A stretch of 21,575 bases of DNA from a virus, in IMG/VR virus record IMGVR_UViG_3300044646_001629, positions 1 to 21,575 of that record; one strand, written 5' to 3'. Below the pieces are notes generated by a model. It searched no databases and was not told where the DNA came from. It was given only the letters and a program-made list of their open reading frames with translations. Each line of letters starts with the position of its first letter. Positions within the stretch are counted from its first letter, which is position 1. Position numbers and translations under genes: made by a program. Shown here piece by piece: positions 1 through 7,037 of the stretch.

Positions 1-1
1 C

Positions 2-295
2 TGGCGAGCTGTTTTGACTAATAGAGTTAGCACAACTGAGTTTGATGGTTACCTGTCTGCTTACGGTAGCTTTACCTGGTCAACGATCAAGATTTACGAT
101 GTTTGGAGCGTGATGCCAAACACTACCGACCTACCAACTGGCAGCTGTAGTGTACCTTGCGGCATTGAGTTAACGCAGGGGCTTTTAGAGCCAACCAGCG
201 AGCAGACCAACCTACCCGACATTACCGGCTACATTATTTCTGTTAACCGCGGGACAACGATAACCAATTTACAGACCGTTAGTGAACCGCCATAA
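2..295 (+). CDS. Partial phage protein of unknown function (5' end outside window)
   Basis: The reading frame is open from base 2, so this is the C-terminal part of a gene that starts upstream. A TTG at 14 could serve as a start but has no clear ribosome binding site, and the four codons before it are also open. The visible part is rich in Ser, Thr and aromatic residues with alternating hydrophobic stretches, suggesting a beta-rich structural protein. I do not recognise the family. It lies 11 bases before a small membrane protein gene and belongs to the run of tail-distal genes at the left of the window. A tail-tip or fibre role is inferred from position only. Confidence 0.6.
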   Translation, partial: WRAVLTNRVSTTEFDGYLSAYGSFTWSTIKIYDVWSVMPNTTDLPTGSCSVPCGIELTQGLLEPTSEQTNLPDITGYIISVNRGTTITNLQTVSEPP

Positions 296-306
296 GGTGC
301 CAAAAT

Positions 307-528
307 ATGCAAGAGAATTTGACGTTGCTAGGGACGCTGTTAACTGGCATGACCGCTATGGGCGGCGCTGTTGGGATGCTGTGGCGGCACGTTGAAAAGC
401 TGCACAGCGAAACCATGGCCAGAATGGACAAAACCACCGATCGCATCGAGCATGAGCTGAAAGACTGCCAAGCCGACAGGCTTAAGTTGTGGGAACATAT
501 CACAAAGACGCAGGAGAATAACCAGTGA
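307..528 (+). CDS. Small membrane-anchored coiled-coil protein (holin-like candidate)
   Basis: This 73-residue protein has one hydrophobic segment at about residues 5-26, rich in Gly, Leu and Met. It is followed by a charged stretch with heptad-like spacing (about residues 30-70) that should form a helix or coiled coil facing one side of the membrane. One membrane segment plus a charged tail is a common layout for small phage holins and accessory lysis proteins, and the position among late tail genes fits that. Nothing proves the role; an anchor or tail-associated membrane protein is equally possible. It overlaps the next gene by four bases (GTGA), so the two are probably translationally coupled. 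Confidence 0.6.
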   Translation: MQENLTLLGTLLTGMTAMGGAVGMLWRHVEKLHSETMARMDKTTDRIEHELKDCQADRLKLWEHITKTQENNQ

Positions 529-974
529 ATCTACAATTGCTTGTGGATGAGCTGCGTAAGCCGCAGTACCAAAGCATGACCGACGCGCAGGCCGCAGCGG
601 CGGTAAATGCTAAAACCGTAGCGATCAGGCAACTGGTACCCAACTGGAAGATTAAACAGACAGCAATTTTGGCTGGCTACTGGGCCGCAGTAAAAGCTGG
701 CCAGTTATCCGCCAACACGATTGCAGCCGGCCTATGCGTGAGTGTTATTGACTGGGTAACAGACCCAAAGATTGAAAGCACAGACATGGACATACCAGGC
801 GTTCAGCAGATGATAGACGGTCTGCTTACGTTTGGGTTTATTACGACGACACAGGCCAACGACCTCGATGCACTCGCCGATAGTACAAAGCCATGGACGC
901 AAAGCGTGGGCCTTGATGTTGTTGGTGATGGTCACGTTCGATCAGCCAGGTTAGAAATCGGAGTCACAATCTAA
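525..974 (+). CDS. Conserved phage protein of unknown function
   Basis: A 149-residue protein starting at GTG 525, overlapping the stop of the preceding gene. Its N-terminus, beginning MNLQLLVDELRKPQY and followed by an Ala-rich helix with a VNAKTV segment, matches a recurring unnamed phage family that I recognise only loosely, usually found near tail-fibre or lysis genes. The protein appears mainly helical, has no signal peptide or membrane segment, and ends in a short beta-like stretch (about residues 125-149). The stop TAA overlaps the next ATG as TAATG, so the genes are coupled. Function is not known; I infer only a late, virion-related or lysis-related context. Confidence 0.65.
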   Translation: MNLQLLVDELRKPQYQSMTDAQAAAAVNAKTVAIRQLVPNWKIKQTAILAGYWAAVKAGQLSANTIAAGLCVSVIDWVTDPKIESTDMDIPGVQQMIDGLLTFGFITTTQANDLDALADSTKPWTQSVGLDVVGDGHVRSARLEIGVTI

Positions 975-1510
975 TGGCATTGCCCGACTATTTTGTACAG
1001 ACACAAGGTACAGCCGTTATTTGGCGAGACAGCGGCGGAACCGGCGGAACGGCGGTTATTACGCTCGATGCACTCGCAGATGGTTCAGCCCGCATGGGTG
1101 CAGCGGTTGACCTTGGCAGCGACTGGAACCGTGAGTATTTGGTTACGCTTGTCGTCGAAACGGGAACCGCCCCAACCGCTGGCAACCGCGTCGATTTGTA
1201 TTTTGCTTGCAGTTACGACAACAGCCTATGGCCCGCTGGTGTAACCGGCAGCGATGGTGCGTGGCCCGCTGATGGCAATGAGGATGAATGGGCCGTGCAA
1301 CTTGGTTGGCCTGTGACAAGCCTACTAGCAACGAACGATGGCAACACAACTCAGGTTCAAAATCCTGTCATCTGGCGACCTTCTGGTAGATACGTGGCTC
1401 CTGTTGTTGACAACAATCTCGGTCAAGCGTTCCGCGATCAAGCAACAGCAGCAAACAATACCAGCCGAATCATCCTAGTACCACTCCGCGAGGCTGTCGT
1501 AGATACATGA
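974..1510 (+). CDS. Tail-distal structural protein, beta-rich
   Basis: 178 residues, low in charge, with repeated Gly-Thr and Val-rich strands and an aromatic, acidic central loop (about residues 80-110, with SYDNSLWPAGV and a Trp/Asp/Glu-rich continuation). That composition is typical of beta-sandwich tail or baseplate-periphery proteins. No signal peptide, membrane segment or catalytic motif is visible. The ATG overlaps the previous stop, and its TGA overlaps the next ATG at 1507, placing it in a tightly packed tail-distal operon just before the lectin-like protein. It may be an adaptor or fibre-associated protein. The family is not securely recognised. Confidence 0.6.
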   Translation: MALPDYFVQTQGTAVIWRDSGGTGGTAVITLDALADGSARMGAAVDLGSDWNREYLVTLVVETGTAPTAGNRVDLYFACSYDNSLWPAGVTGSDGAWPADGNEDEWAVQLGWPVTSLLATNDGNTTQVQNPVIWRPSGRYVAPVVDNNLGQAFRDQATAANNTSRIILVPLREAVVDT

Positions 1511-2340
1511 TGCAGCAAGTGGTTGTTAGTCAGCAAACAGGCTACGCACGTAATGCCAGTGAGTCAGCGTATCCAAACCTATGGCGTGGCCTTGTGGGTT
1601 GGTGGCTACCATCGGTCAACCCGCGCGGAGGCAATCGCCTTTTTGATTTGTCGCCGTTTCGCAACCACGGCACTCTCACCAACATGGCCAACGATGATTG
1701 GGTTGTGAGTGGCGGGGCGTTAAGTTTAGATTTCGATGGTGTGAATGACAATGTACGAGTACCGTTTGCTAGACCAGCGTTTCCATTTACAATCACTTGC
1801 TGGGCGTTAACGACATCGGATACAACCAACGAATATTCTCTCATCTTATGTCGCAGCACTGCCGACGATGGACAGTTCTCGATTTTATGGGGCGGGGCAA
1901 TCGCGGGTGATTATATTTACGCCCGACAAGAACCAGATACGGGTGGTGGGCTAGTTGCTGCGAGATCGCAAAACGCTTTCACGACAAATAAATGGACTCA
2001 CGTTGTCGCTATTTTCCGTTCAAATACATATCGTCAAATTTATGTTGATGGCGTGGCAGGTATCGAAGATACAACTAACGTAGCCACTCCAAGCGTAGAT
2101 CGTTTAGCAATCGGTAGATTTGACAGACTGAACCCAGGAGGAGCGTTTCTCGGTCAAATTGATGACGCAAGAGTCTATTCGAGAGAACTAACCCCTCCCG
2201 AAATCCGCCAGTTAGCCAGCAAACGTGGCATCGGCCTCCAGCCAACACGCCCTCGACGTATACCGGAAGAAATCGCAGCAGCAGGCGTAGCTAATCCGGT
2301 GCTGTTTTACAACCACTATACAAACCAAGGATTCTTTTGA
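1507..2340 (+). CDS. LamG/concanavalin A-like lectin domain tail protein
   Basis: 277 residues with a LamG-type jelly-roll domain spanning about residues 25-220. Recognisable landmarks are GLVGWW at the domain start, DLSPFRNHGTL (the usual 'D-S-x-x-x-N-HG' signature), a central WTHVVAIF strand, YVDGV, and the closing IDDARVYSRELTPPEI motif. Domains like this bind carbohydrate or protein surfaces; in phage tails they are usually receptor-binding or adhesin modules, which is the likely role here. There is no signal peptide, as expected for a virion protein. About 55 residues after the domain are of unknown function. Two adjacent ATGs (1507, 1510) are possible starts; the first overlaps the preceding stop. 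Confidence 0.85.
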   Translation: MMQQVVVSQQTGYARNASESAYPNLWRGLVGWWLPSVNPRGGNRLFDLSPFRNHGTLTNMANDDWVVSGGALSLDFDGVNDNVRVPFARPAFPFTITCWALTTSDTTNEYSLILCRSTADDGQFSILWGGAIAGDYIYARQEPDTGGGLVAARSQNAFTTNKWTHVVAIFRSNTYRQIYVDGVAGIEDTTNVATPSVDRLAIGRFDRLNPGGAFLGQIDDARVYSRELTPPEIRQLASKRGIGLQPTRPRRIPEEIAAAGVANPVLFYNHYTNQGFF

Positions 2341-3998
2341 TGTTTTTACGACAATCAACAGCATCACAGGAAATTCTACTTGGGCCGTTTCTGGATGATA
2401 CCGACGGTAAAACTGCCGAATCTGGTTTAACCATTGCCAATACCGACATCAAGATTTGGAAATCTGGCGGAACAACCGAGAGCAACAAAAACAGCGGCGG
2501 GGCAACGCATATTGCCAGTGGTCGATATTACGCAGTGTTAGACGCAACAGATACCGATACAGTTGGCGTTTTGGAGGTCAGTGTTTCGGTAAGCGGTGCT
2601 TTGCCAGTCCGTAGGCAATTCTACATTTTGGAAGAGGCGGTATACGATTCGCTGTTTGCAGGTTCAGCAGCAGGGTATCAGGTGCCGATTTGGTCAAGTG
2701 CCAGTGCAACGGTCAACCTAAGCGGAACCACAATTAAGACCGCGACGGATGTTGAAACGGATACGCAGGACATACAAACGCGATTACCGGCGACACTTGT
2801 TGGTGGTCGCATAGATTCATCTGTTGGTGCGATGGCAAGCAACGTGATAACAGCGGCAGCGTTTGCAACCGATGCAGTCGATGAAATCGTTGACGGTGTT
2901 TGGGACGAGGTACTGACCGGCGCGACGCACAACGTAGCGTCTTCGGCAGGGCGACGATTAAGGCAACTTGCCAGTGTAATTGTTCGGGCAGGGACAGCAC
3001 AGGGGTCAGGAACGGGCAATAATCAGATCCAGCTTGATGCGGGCGCAAGTGCGACTAACGGCGAGTACGATCCTGGATTGATATTTATCGAGACCGGCAC
3101 AGGTGCAGGGCAGGCTAGGCTCATTTTGCAGTACGTCGGCTCGACCAAGGTTGCGACAGTTGACCGAGATTGGCGAATCAATCCCGACAATACCAGCGAG
3201 TTTGTCATTCTTGCAGATGCAGGAAGAAACTCAGTCAACGAAGGGTTAGCACAAGGTGGTACATCGACCACCATCACGCTTAACACAAGTGCGTCAGCAA
3301 GTGACGATGCCTACAATGGGCAGTTGGTTTTTATCCGCAGCGGAACGGGGCAGGATCAAGTTGGGCTTGTCGAGGATTATGTCGGCTCAACTAAAGTTGC
3401 GACGATCCGAACGCGATCATCGACGGGGCAATGGGCAACCGTGCCGGACACAACATCGGCGTATATGATGATTCCAAACCTGACTTTCACTATTTCAGAA
3501 ATACAAGCGGGGCTGGCAACGTCGAGTGGCGTTACCAGTGCGTTTACTGAAATCAAGGGTGCTGGCTGGTCGAGTGGCACGGATACGCTGGAGAAGATTA
3601 GCGACGCCTCGGGCAGCGGTGGGGCAACTGTCATTGTTAGCCCACTATCTGCCCAGGCACCCGAGCGCGTCGTAGGCACAACCATAGACATAGCTGTTGG
3701 GGATCGCAGCCCAGTCAGTGTAGATGTGTTCGATGCAAACGATGCAGCCGTTGACCTGTCAGCGCAAGGTAATCTGGAAGTGTGTATCGAAAACCGAAAC
3801 AATACCGACCTGCAAGTTGTGGCCCATGCGAGCATAACGATAGGCGGCACAGGTAACAGGCGAGCGACATGGACACCTAACGCAGCTGCTGTAGCAACCG
3901 TTGATAAGCATCGCTGGAGCCTACGTACAGAGAGTGCAAAGAAAGTGTTAGCCTACGGGCCATGGGTAGTGTCTAGAGTGGCCCTAAAGGACGCCTAG
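2340..3998 (+). CDS. Tail fibre-like protein with internal duplication
   Basis: A 552-residue protein. ATG 2340 is preferred over the in-frame TTG 2337 because it overlaps the preceding TGA directly. The N-terminal ~105 residues (LLGPFLDDTDGKTAESGLTI onward) form a domain I associate with planctomycete prophage tail proteins. A helical linker (VWDEVLTGATH region) follows, then two diverged copies of a ~75-residue beta module, each containing YVGSTKVAT (about residues 265 and 347). The C-terminal ~100 residues form another beta domain, possibly an upper-baseplate-type or fibre-tip fold. No catalytic residues are evident. Host recognition or fibre scaffolding is inferred from size, composition and position beside the LamG protein. 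Confidence 0.75.
   Translation: MFLRQSTASQEILLGPFLDDTDGKTAESGLTIANTDIKIWKSGGTTESNKNSGGATHIASGRYYAVLDATDTDTVGVLEVSVSVSGALPVRRQFYILEEAVYDSLFAGSAAGYQVPIWSSASATVNLSGTTIKTATDVETDTQDIQTRLPATLVGGRIDSSVGAMASNVITAAAFATDAVDEIVDGVWDEVLTGATHNVASSAGRRLRQLASVIVRAGTAQGSGTGNNQIQLDAGASATNGEYDPGLIFIETGTGAGQARLILQYVGSTKVATVDRDWRINPDNTSEFVILADAGRNSVNEGLAQGGTSTTITLNTSASASDDAYNGQLVFIRSGTGQDQVGLVEDYVGSTKVATIRTRSSTGQWATVPDTTSAYMMIPNLTFTISEIQAGLATSSGVTSAFTEIKGAGWSSGTDTLEKISDASGSGGATVIVSPLSAQAPERVVGTTIDIAVGDRSPVSVDVFDANDAAVDLSAQGNLEVCIENRNNTDLQVVAHASITIGGTGNRRATWTPNAAAVATVDKHRWSLRTESAKKVLAYGPWVVSRVALKDA
2994..3220 (+). repeat. Copy 1 of internal duplication in fibre gene
   Basis: First copy of a diverged in-gene duplication. 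The best-conserved part, 3132-3157, encodes YVGSTKVAT and matches 3378-3403 at 22 of 26 bases. The offset is 246 bp, exactly 82 codons. Outer borders are approximate. Confidence 0.75.
3240..3466 (+). repeat. Copy 2 of internal duplication in fibre gene
   Basis: Second copy of the duplication. It shares the order Gly/Thr-rich strand, 'G-x-x-I/V-F-I-x-x-GTG' strand and YVGSTKVAT with copy 1. The end is more diverged than the centre, so the duplication is old. Confidence 0.75.
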
Positions 3999-4093
3999 GA
4001 GGCTTAAAAGGTACTCCGGCGGGCAAGGTCGAGGGAAAAGGTCGAGCGAATCGGTCATATTTTTGGCAATTGTTTGTTTTAGGGGGGTGAGTT

Positions 4094-4507
4094 ATGGCTG
4101 ATGTAAGCATTACAGCCGGAAACGTGGCGATTAGTGCCGAAGCGACAACAATCCTGACCGTACAGGCCGGCGAATCAATCACGCAGGGACAGCCAGTGTA
4201 TCGCAGCAGCAGTACAGGCAAATACTTGAGAGCTGACGCCAACGATACAGCAGCGAAGGCCGAGGCGCTGGGTATCGCACTGACGCCAGCCAGTGCCGAT
4301 GGCTATTTTCTCATCGCAACCAATGGCGAAATCAACATTGGCGGCACCCTGGTTAAAGGATCGCCCTACTACGTCAGCAACGCAGTTGGCGGAATCGCAC
4401 CATTTGCCGATTTGACCACAAACGATTACGTCACAATCCTGGGCCATGCTAAGACGACAGCGATTTTGCAGATTAACATCGTCGCGACTGGCATCCAGAA
4501 AGCGTAA
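4094..4507 (+). CDS. Decoration/head-fibre type small protein
   Basis: 137 residues, Ala/Thr/Ile-rich, with no membrane segment. The arrangement of QAGESITQGQPVYRSS, an EALGIALTPAS turn, an EINIGGTLVKGSPYYVS segment and a final ILGHAKT-type strand resembles phage capsid-cement/DUF2190-like and head-fibre proteins, which are small beta barrels on capsids or tails. A strong purine-rich ribosome site (AGGGGGG) precedes ATG 4094. It sits 95 bases after the fibre gene and ends the late left block. A second protein with the same style of fold lies at 19231-19980. Whether this one decorates the head or the tail cannot be told from sequence. Confidence 0.65.
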   Translation: MADVSITAGNVAISAEATTILTVQAGESITQGQPVYRSSSTGKYLRADANDTAAKAEALGIALTPASADGYFLIATNGEINIGGTLVKGSPYYVSNAVGGIAPFADLTTNDYVTILGHAKTTAILQINIVATGIQKA

Positions 4508-4528
4508 AAATTTGCAAAAGGTCTATTG

Positions 4529-4548
4529 TTGTAGCGCAGGTGTTACGA
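4529..4548. promoter_or_regulatory. Probable operator 1 (GTAGC-N6-GTTAC)
   Basis: An imperfect inverted repeat: GTAGC at 4531-4535 and GTTAC at 4542-4546, separated by six bases. The 20-base site agrees with 4761-4780 at 16 of 20 positions, including flanking TT and GA. It lies 12 bases upstream of ATG 4561 of the HTH protein, where autoregulation would be expected. Confidence 0.6.
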
Positions 4549-4560
4549 TATAAACCCGAC

Positions 4561-4743
4561 ATGGACAAGCTATTTTCTACCAAAGAAGTTGCAGCGAGGA
4601 TCGGTGTTAGCCCAGTGACCGTCAGGCAATGGCTGCTGCGTGGCAAGCTGAAACCTCGGCCAAAGATAATCGGTGGCGGTTATCTATTTACCGAGGCTGA
4701 CCTACAGCGACTGAGCCAGAGAACTGACAACCGTAGAAAGTAG
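4561..4743 (+). CDS. Small MerR/excisionase-like HTH DNA-binding protein
   Basis: About 60 residues containing a MerR-type helix-turn-helix: FSTKEVAARIGVSPVTVRQW, then LLRGKLKPRPKIIGGGYLF (wing) and FTEADLQRL. This is the HTH_17/excisionase layout, in which the first helix reads 'S-T-K-E-V-A-x-x-x-G-V-S'. Such proteins act as excisionases or small transcription regulators. ATG 4561 is preferred over GTG 4540 because the domain begins there and a probable operator would otherwise lie inside the coding region. No good Shine-Dalgarno precedes it, so it may be leaderless or weakly translated. With one matching operator on each side and a recombination operon downstream, a regulatory role is more likely than excision; no integrase is seen nearby. 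Confidence 0.85.
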   Translation: MDKLFSTKEVAARIGVSPVTVRQWLLRGKLKPRPKIIGGGYLFTEADLQRLSQRTDNRRK

Positions 4744-4760
4744 CTTTTTATTTCTTTGGA

Positions 4761-4780
4761 TTGTAACGATGTTGTTACGA
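4761..4780. promoter_or_regulatory. Probable operator 2 (GTAAC-N6-GTTAC)
   Basis: A perfect inverted repeat, GTAAC 4763-4767 and GTTAC 4774-4778, with the same six-base spacer as operator 1. It ends 10 bases before ATG 4791 of the exonuclease gene and abuts its Shine-Dalgarno (GAAAGG), so binding here could block transcription start or early elongation. Confidence 0.65.
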
Positions 4781-4790
4781 AAGGTTTAAC

Positions 4791-5678
4791 ATGCAGGGAA
4801 TTGTCGAAACATTTGGTAGCCGCGAGGCGTGGGCCGCTAACCGCGCGACCTACATTGGCGGCAGCGATGCTGCTGGGATTATGGGCGCTTGCCCGTATAC
4901 GTCGGCTATAGAAGTTTATGCCCGTAAGCTAGGACTGCTCGAGCCAGTACAGGCCAGCGAGGCCATGCTGTGGGGTCAAAAGCTGGAGCCAGTGATAGCT
5001 ACCGAGGTGGCAGATCGCCTGGGCCGGCCTGTAGAGCTGTGGGATCAGTCAGCGATCATTCGGCACCCCGAGCGCAACTGGCAGGGCTGTACGCCCGATG
5101 CTTTGCTCGATGATGGTGAGCAGATTGTACAGATCAAGACTACCAGCAACCGCGACGCAGCCGAGGAAGTGCCGCTGAATTACCAGGTGCAGGTACAGCA
5201 TGAGCTGTGCGTTACAGGTGCCAGCCGAGCCTATTTGGCGATCCTGATTGGTGGCCAGCGTTTGGTCATTCACGAAGTTGAGCCTAACGAGCGTTTCCAG
5301 CAATTTATGGTGCAGCGTGAGCAGCTATTCTGGGAAAACCTACTGAATCACCAGCCGCCACCTGTGGACGCCAGCGAGTCGGCCAGGCGAGCTATCGGCA
5401 CGATGTTTAAGTGGACGCCCGAGGCCATGCCCATGGGTTACGAGCAGGGCATATCTGCCATGGAACTGGATCAGCAGCTAACGCAGATCAAGGATACGCT
5501 GAGCGACCTAGAAACCAAAAAGCGTTACCTAGAAAACCAGCTGCTGCAACTGATGGGCGGGGCGGAGCTGGTCGAGCTGCCTAACGGCGTCAAGCTGAGC
5601 TACAAGCAGCAGACGCGTAAAAGCTATGTTGTCGAGGAGTCTACTTATCGAGTTTTTCGCAGGAGCCAGCCTAAATGA
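4791..5678 (+). CDS. YqaJ-family viral recombinase exonuclease
   Basis: 295 residues with the YqaJ/lambda-exonuclease nuclease fold in the first ~190 residues. Visible landmarks are YIGGSDAAGIMG (21-32), LWGQKLEPVIA (60-70), the acidic motif CTPDALL with Asp103, QIKTTS (114-119) with Lys116, and QVQHELCVTG (134-143). The enzyme should resect double-stranded ends 5' to 3', leaving single strands for the annealing protein encoded immediately downstream (ATGA-type overlap at 5675). The position normally held by the second catalytic acid in 'E-x-K' is Gln114 here. About 100 C-terminal residues include a coiled coil (225-255) seen in related phage exonucleases. The RBS is GAAAGG just before ATG 4791. 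Confidence 0.88.
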   Translation: MQGIVETFGSREAWAANRATYIGGSDAAGIMGACPYTSAIEVYARKLGLLEPVQASEAMLWGQKLEPVIATEVADRLGRPVELWDQSAIIRHPERNWQGCTPDALLDDGEQIVQIKTTSNRDAAEEVPLNYQVQVQHELCVTGASRAYLAILIGGQRLVIHEVEPNERFQQFMVQREQLFWENLLNHQPPPVDASESARRAIGTMFKWTPEAMPMGYEQGISAMELDQQLTQIKDTLSDLETKKRYLENQLLQLMGGAELVELPNGVKLSYKQQTRKSYVVEESTYRVFRRSQPK

Positions 5679-6301
5679 GTGAACTAATTGAACAACAGCA
5701 GACCGAGCCGCTAGAAAGGGCCGAAAGGCAGCTAGCCCATTTGAAAGACGCGTTTGAATTTGCCCAGCGCGAAGCCAAGCTACTAGCCAGTAGCGATTTT
5801 GCCCCAAAGGCATTTAAAGGCAACGTACCAAACTGCGTCATAGCCATGAATTTAGCCCGAAGGTTTGGTTTTGATCCAACTATGGTCATGCAAAACGTGG
5901 CGATCATTCATGGCAAACCAGCCTGGGAAGCTAAATTCTTAATCGCCCTAATCAACAACAGCCGGCAATTTGAGCGCCTTACCTATGTGTTCAGTGGTAC
6001 GCGGGGCCAGGATAGCTACGGCTGCCGCGTAGTTACCAAAGACAGAGCTACTGGCGAGCGTATTGAGGGAACCATTGTTGACCTGGCCATGGCTAAGGCT
6101 GAGGGCTGGTATCACAAAGAGGGTAGCAAGTGGAAAACCATGCCCGAGCAAATGCTGATTTACAGGTCAGCTAGTTTTTTTGCCCGCCAGCATTGCCCCG
6201 AGCTGCTGCTGGGGATGCAAGCCGAGGATGAGGTTGTAGACATTGAGCCTGTGCAGGCAGCACCAAAGAGATTGGAGGATTTGATAGATGAGGTGGGTTA
6301 A
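5675..6301 (+). CDS. RecT-like single-strand annealing protein
   Basis: 208 residues. The core pattern fits the RecT/Bet-like family: an Ala-rich N-terminal helix, ALA-type helix with NLARRFGFDP (59-68), a VAIIHGKPAWEAKFLIALI strand-helix (75-93), the central beta sheet with GCRVVTK, and the closing segment KTMPEQMLIYRSASFFAR (154-171), where RecT proteins have 'W-x-x-x-P-x-x-M...R'. The protein should coat and anneal single-stranded DNA made by the YqaJ exonuclease upstream. The acidic C-terminus (183-208) resembles the tail that often contacts partner proteins. The gene overlaps both neighbours, giving a coupled recombination cassette. Confidence 0.82.
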   Translation: MSELIEQQQTEPLERAERQLAHLKDAFEFAQREAKLLASSDFAPKAFKGNVPNCVIAMNLARRFGFDPTMVMQNVAIIHGKPAWEAKFLIALINNSRQFERLTYVFSGTRGQDSYGCRVVTKDRATGERIEGTIVDLAMAKAEGWYHKEGSKWKTMPEQMLIYRSASFFARQHCPELLLGMQAEDEVVDIEPVQAAPKRLEDLIDEVG

Positions 6302-6620
6302 ATTTTCCGAACGATTTCCAGGCAGCAAAGACCAGGCTAGTTTGGACATAGACGACGACGTGATTATTAGATCAGACGGCGCGTTCTTAATTCGCAATTT
6401 AGATGAACTGCAAGACGTTGTTTCACTAGACGACCATTGGCTAGAGATTGTGAAGGCCGAGCCTGTGAGAGCCTGTGAATCTTGTCGGTTTTATGACAAT
6501 TTTGAGCCAGGCGTAGGGCAGTGCAGAAAAAACCCGCCAGTGCGTGAGGAAGGTGGCGAGGATGCAGTGTGGCCTTGGGTAGTGCCAACTGATTGGTGCG
6601 GGGAGTTTAAGCCTAAATAG
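6288..6620 (+). CDS. Small phage protein with C-terminal four-cysteine motif
   Basis: 110 residues in two parts. The N-terminal ~55 residues (RWVKFSERFP, then IRSDG and DDHWLEI) resemble the DUF551-like/'W-x-x-S-x-x-x-P' proteins common in phage early regions. The C-terminal part has CESCRFYD, then GQCRKNPP, WPWVVPTDWCGEFKP, giving C-x2-C...C...C with conserved aromatics. That cysteine pattern recurs in small phage proteins and could bind zinc or an iron-sulfur cluster, but no function is established. It starts inside the end of the annealing-protein gene (14-base overlap), so it is part of the recombination operon. Confidence 0.72.
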   Translation: MRWVKFSERFPGSKDQASLDIDDDVIIRSDGAFLIRNLDELQDVVSLDDHWLEIVKAEPVRACESCRFYDNFEPGVGQCRKNPPVREEGGEDAVWPWVVPTDWCGEFKPK

Positions 6621-6697
6621 TGCAACGCGCCTGGTCTGGCCGGCAGGGAATGCCAAACGACTGCGCTAGCCGTGAGTGCGCGTATCGACAGCATTAA
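6620..6697 (+). CDS. Possible 25-codon small ORF with two cysteines
   Basis: A GTG start at 6620 overlaps the preceding TAG stop (TAGTG). The reading encodes a short basic peptide with PNDCASREC. Purine-rich GGGGAG lies about 15 bases upstream, rather far. The overlap and the C-x4-C pair are suggestive, but 25 codons can arise by chance. Confidence 0.28.
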   Translation: MQRAWSGRQGMPNDCASRECAYRQH

Positions 6698-6726
6698 CCG
6701 CGGCAGGGATTGGTGATGACGCCCTG

Positions 6727-6755
6727 GCCCCTAGGCGTTATATCGGGGCGTTTTA
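6727..6755 (+). terminator. Weak candidate terminator or leader hairpin
   Basis: GCCCC (6727-6731) can pair with GGGGC (6745-6749), followed by GTTTTA. The 13-base loop and short stem make this weak, and alternative pairings of CGCCC with GGGCG exist. It lies between the cysteine-rich protein gene and the 6775 gene. Confidence 0.3.
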
Positions 6756-6774
6756 TCAGTAACAGAGGTAGGGT

Positions 6775-6999
6775 ATGAAAACCAAAAAAACCGAAATGCC
6801 AGAAATTTGGCATAAGTTGAACATTCAGCTAACAGCAGCCGAGCGGCGCAAATTCAATGAATGGCGTCGTGAGTTGTACTACGAAGCTGATAGACAGCGC
6901 GATTTGATGCGACTTTTGACCGTCAGAACGCCGCATCGAATGGAATCCGCAGAAAAGATTTACGAAACAGTATGCAAGATACCTAGATTTGAGAAGTAG
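6775..6999 (+). CDS. Small basic helical protein of unknown function
   Basis: 74 residues, strongly charged (many Lys, Arg and Glu), predicted almost entirely helical, with no membrane segment or signal peptide. It has one Cys (KIYETVCKIP near the C-terminus) and no recognised motif. A moderate purine-rich RBS (AGAGGTAGGG) precedes ATG 6775. It sits directly upstream of csrA with only 37 bases between, so the two are probably co-transcribed. A DNA-binding or protein-binding early accessory role is possible but is not supported beyond position and charge. Confidence 0.6.
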   Translation: MKTKKTEMPEIWHKLNIQLTAAERRKFNEWRRELYYEADRQRDLMRLLTVRTPHRMESAEKIYETVCKIPRFEK

Positions 7000-7017
7000 C
7001 AGGCAGTTGTAGTTTTT

Positions 7018-7037
7018 TAACAAGGAGGTTTTTGTTA
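7018..7037 (+). promoter_or_regulatory. csrA leader hairpin with GGA loop over the Shine-Dalgarno
   Basis: TAACAA (7018-7023) can pair with TTGTTA (7032-7037), placing GGAGGTTT in the loop. The loop contains both the Shine-Dalgarno AGGAGG and an AAGGA (A-N-GGA) CsrA site, and the 3' strand reaches the first base of the start codon. That is the layout expected for CsrA binding and shutting off its own translation. Confidence 0.55.

Noticed and set aside
3999-4093. Tandem AAGGTCGAG motif as a regulatory repeat
   Set aside because: Only two short copies are present in a 95-base gap; no stem, promoter or known site could be recognised.
4540-4560. GTG 4540 as the start of the HTH gene
   Set aside because: It would put half of the first operator within the coding region and add residues before the conserved domain; ATG 4561 begins right at the domain.
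6621-6774. A tRNA or small RNA in the gap
   Set aside because: No cloverleaf, T-loop GTTCRA motif or acceptor pairing was found; the only structures are a weak hairpin and short open frames.
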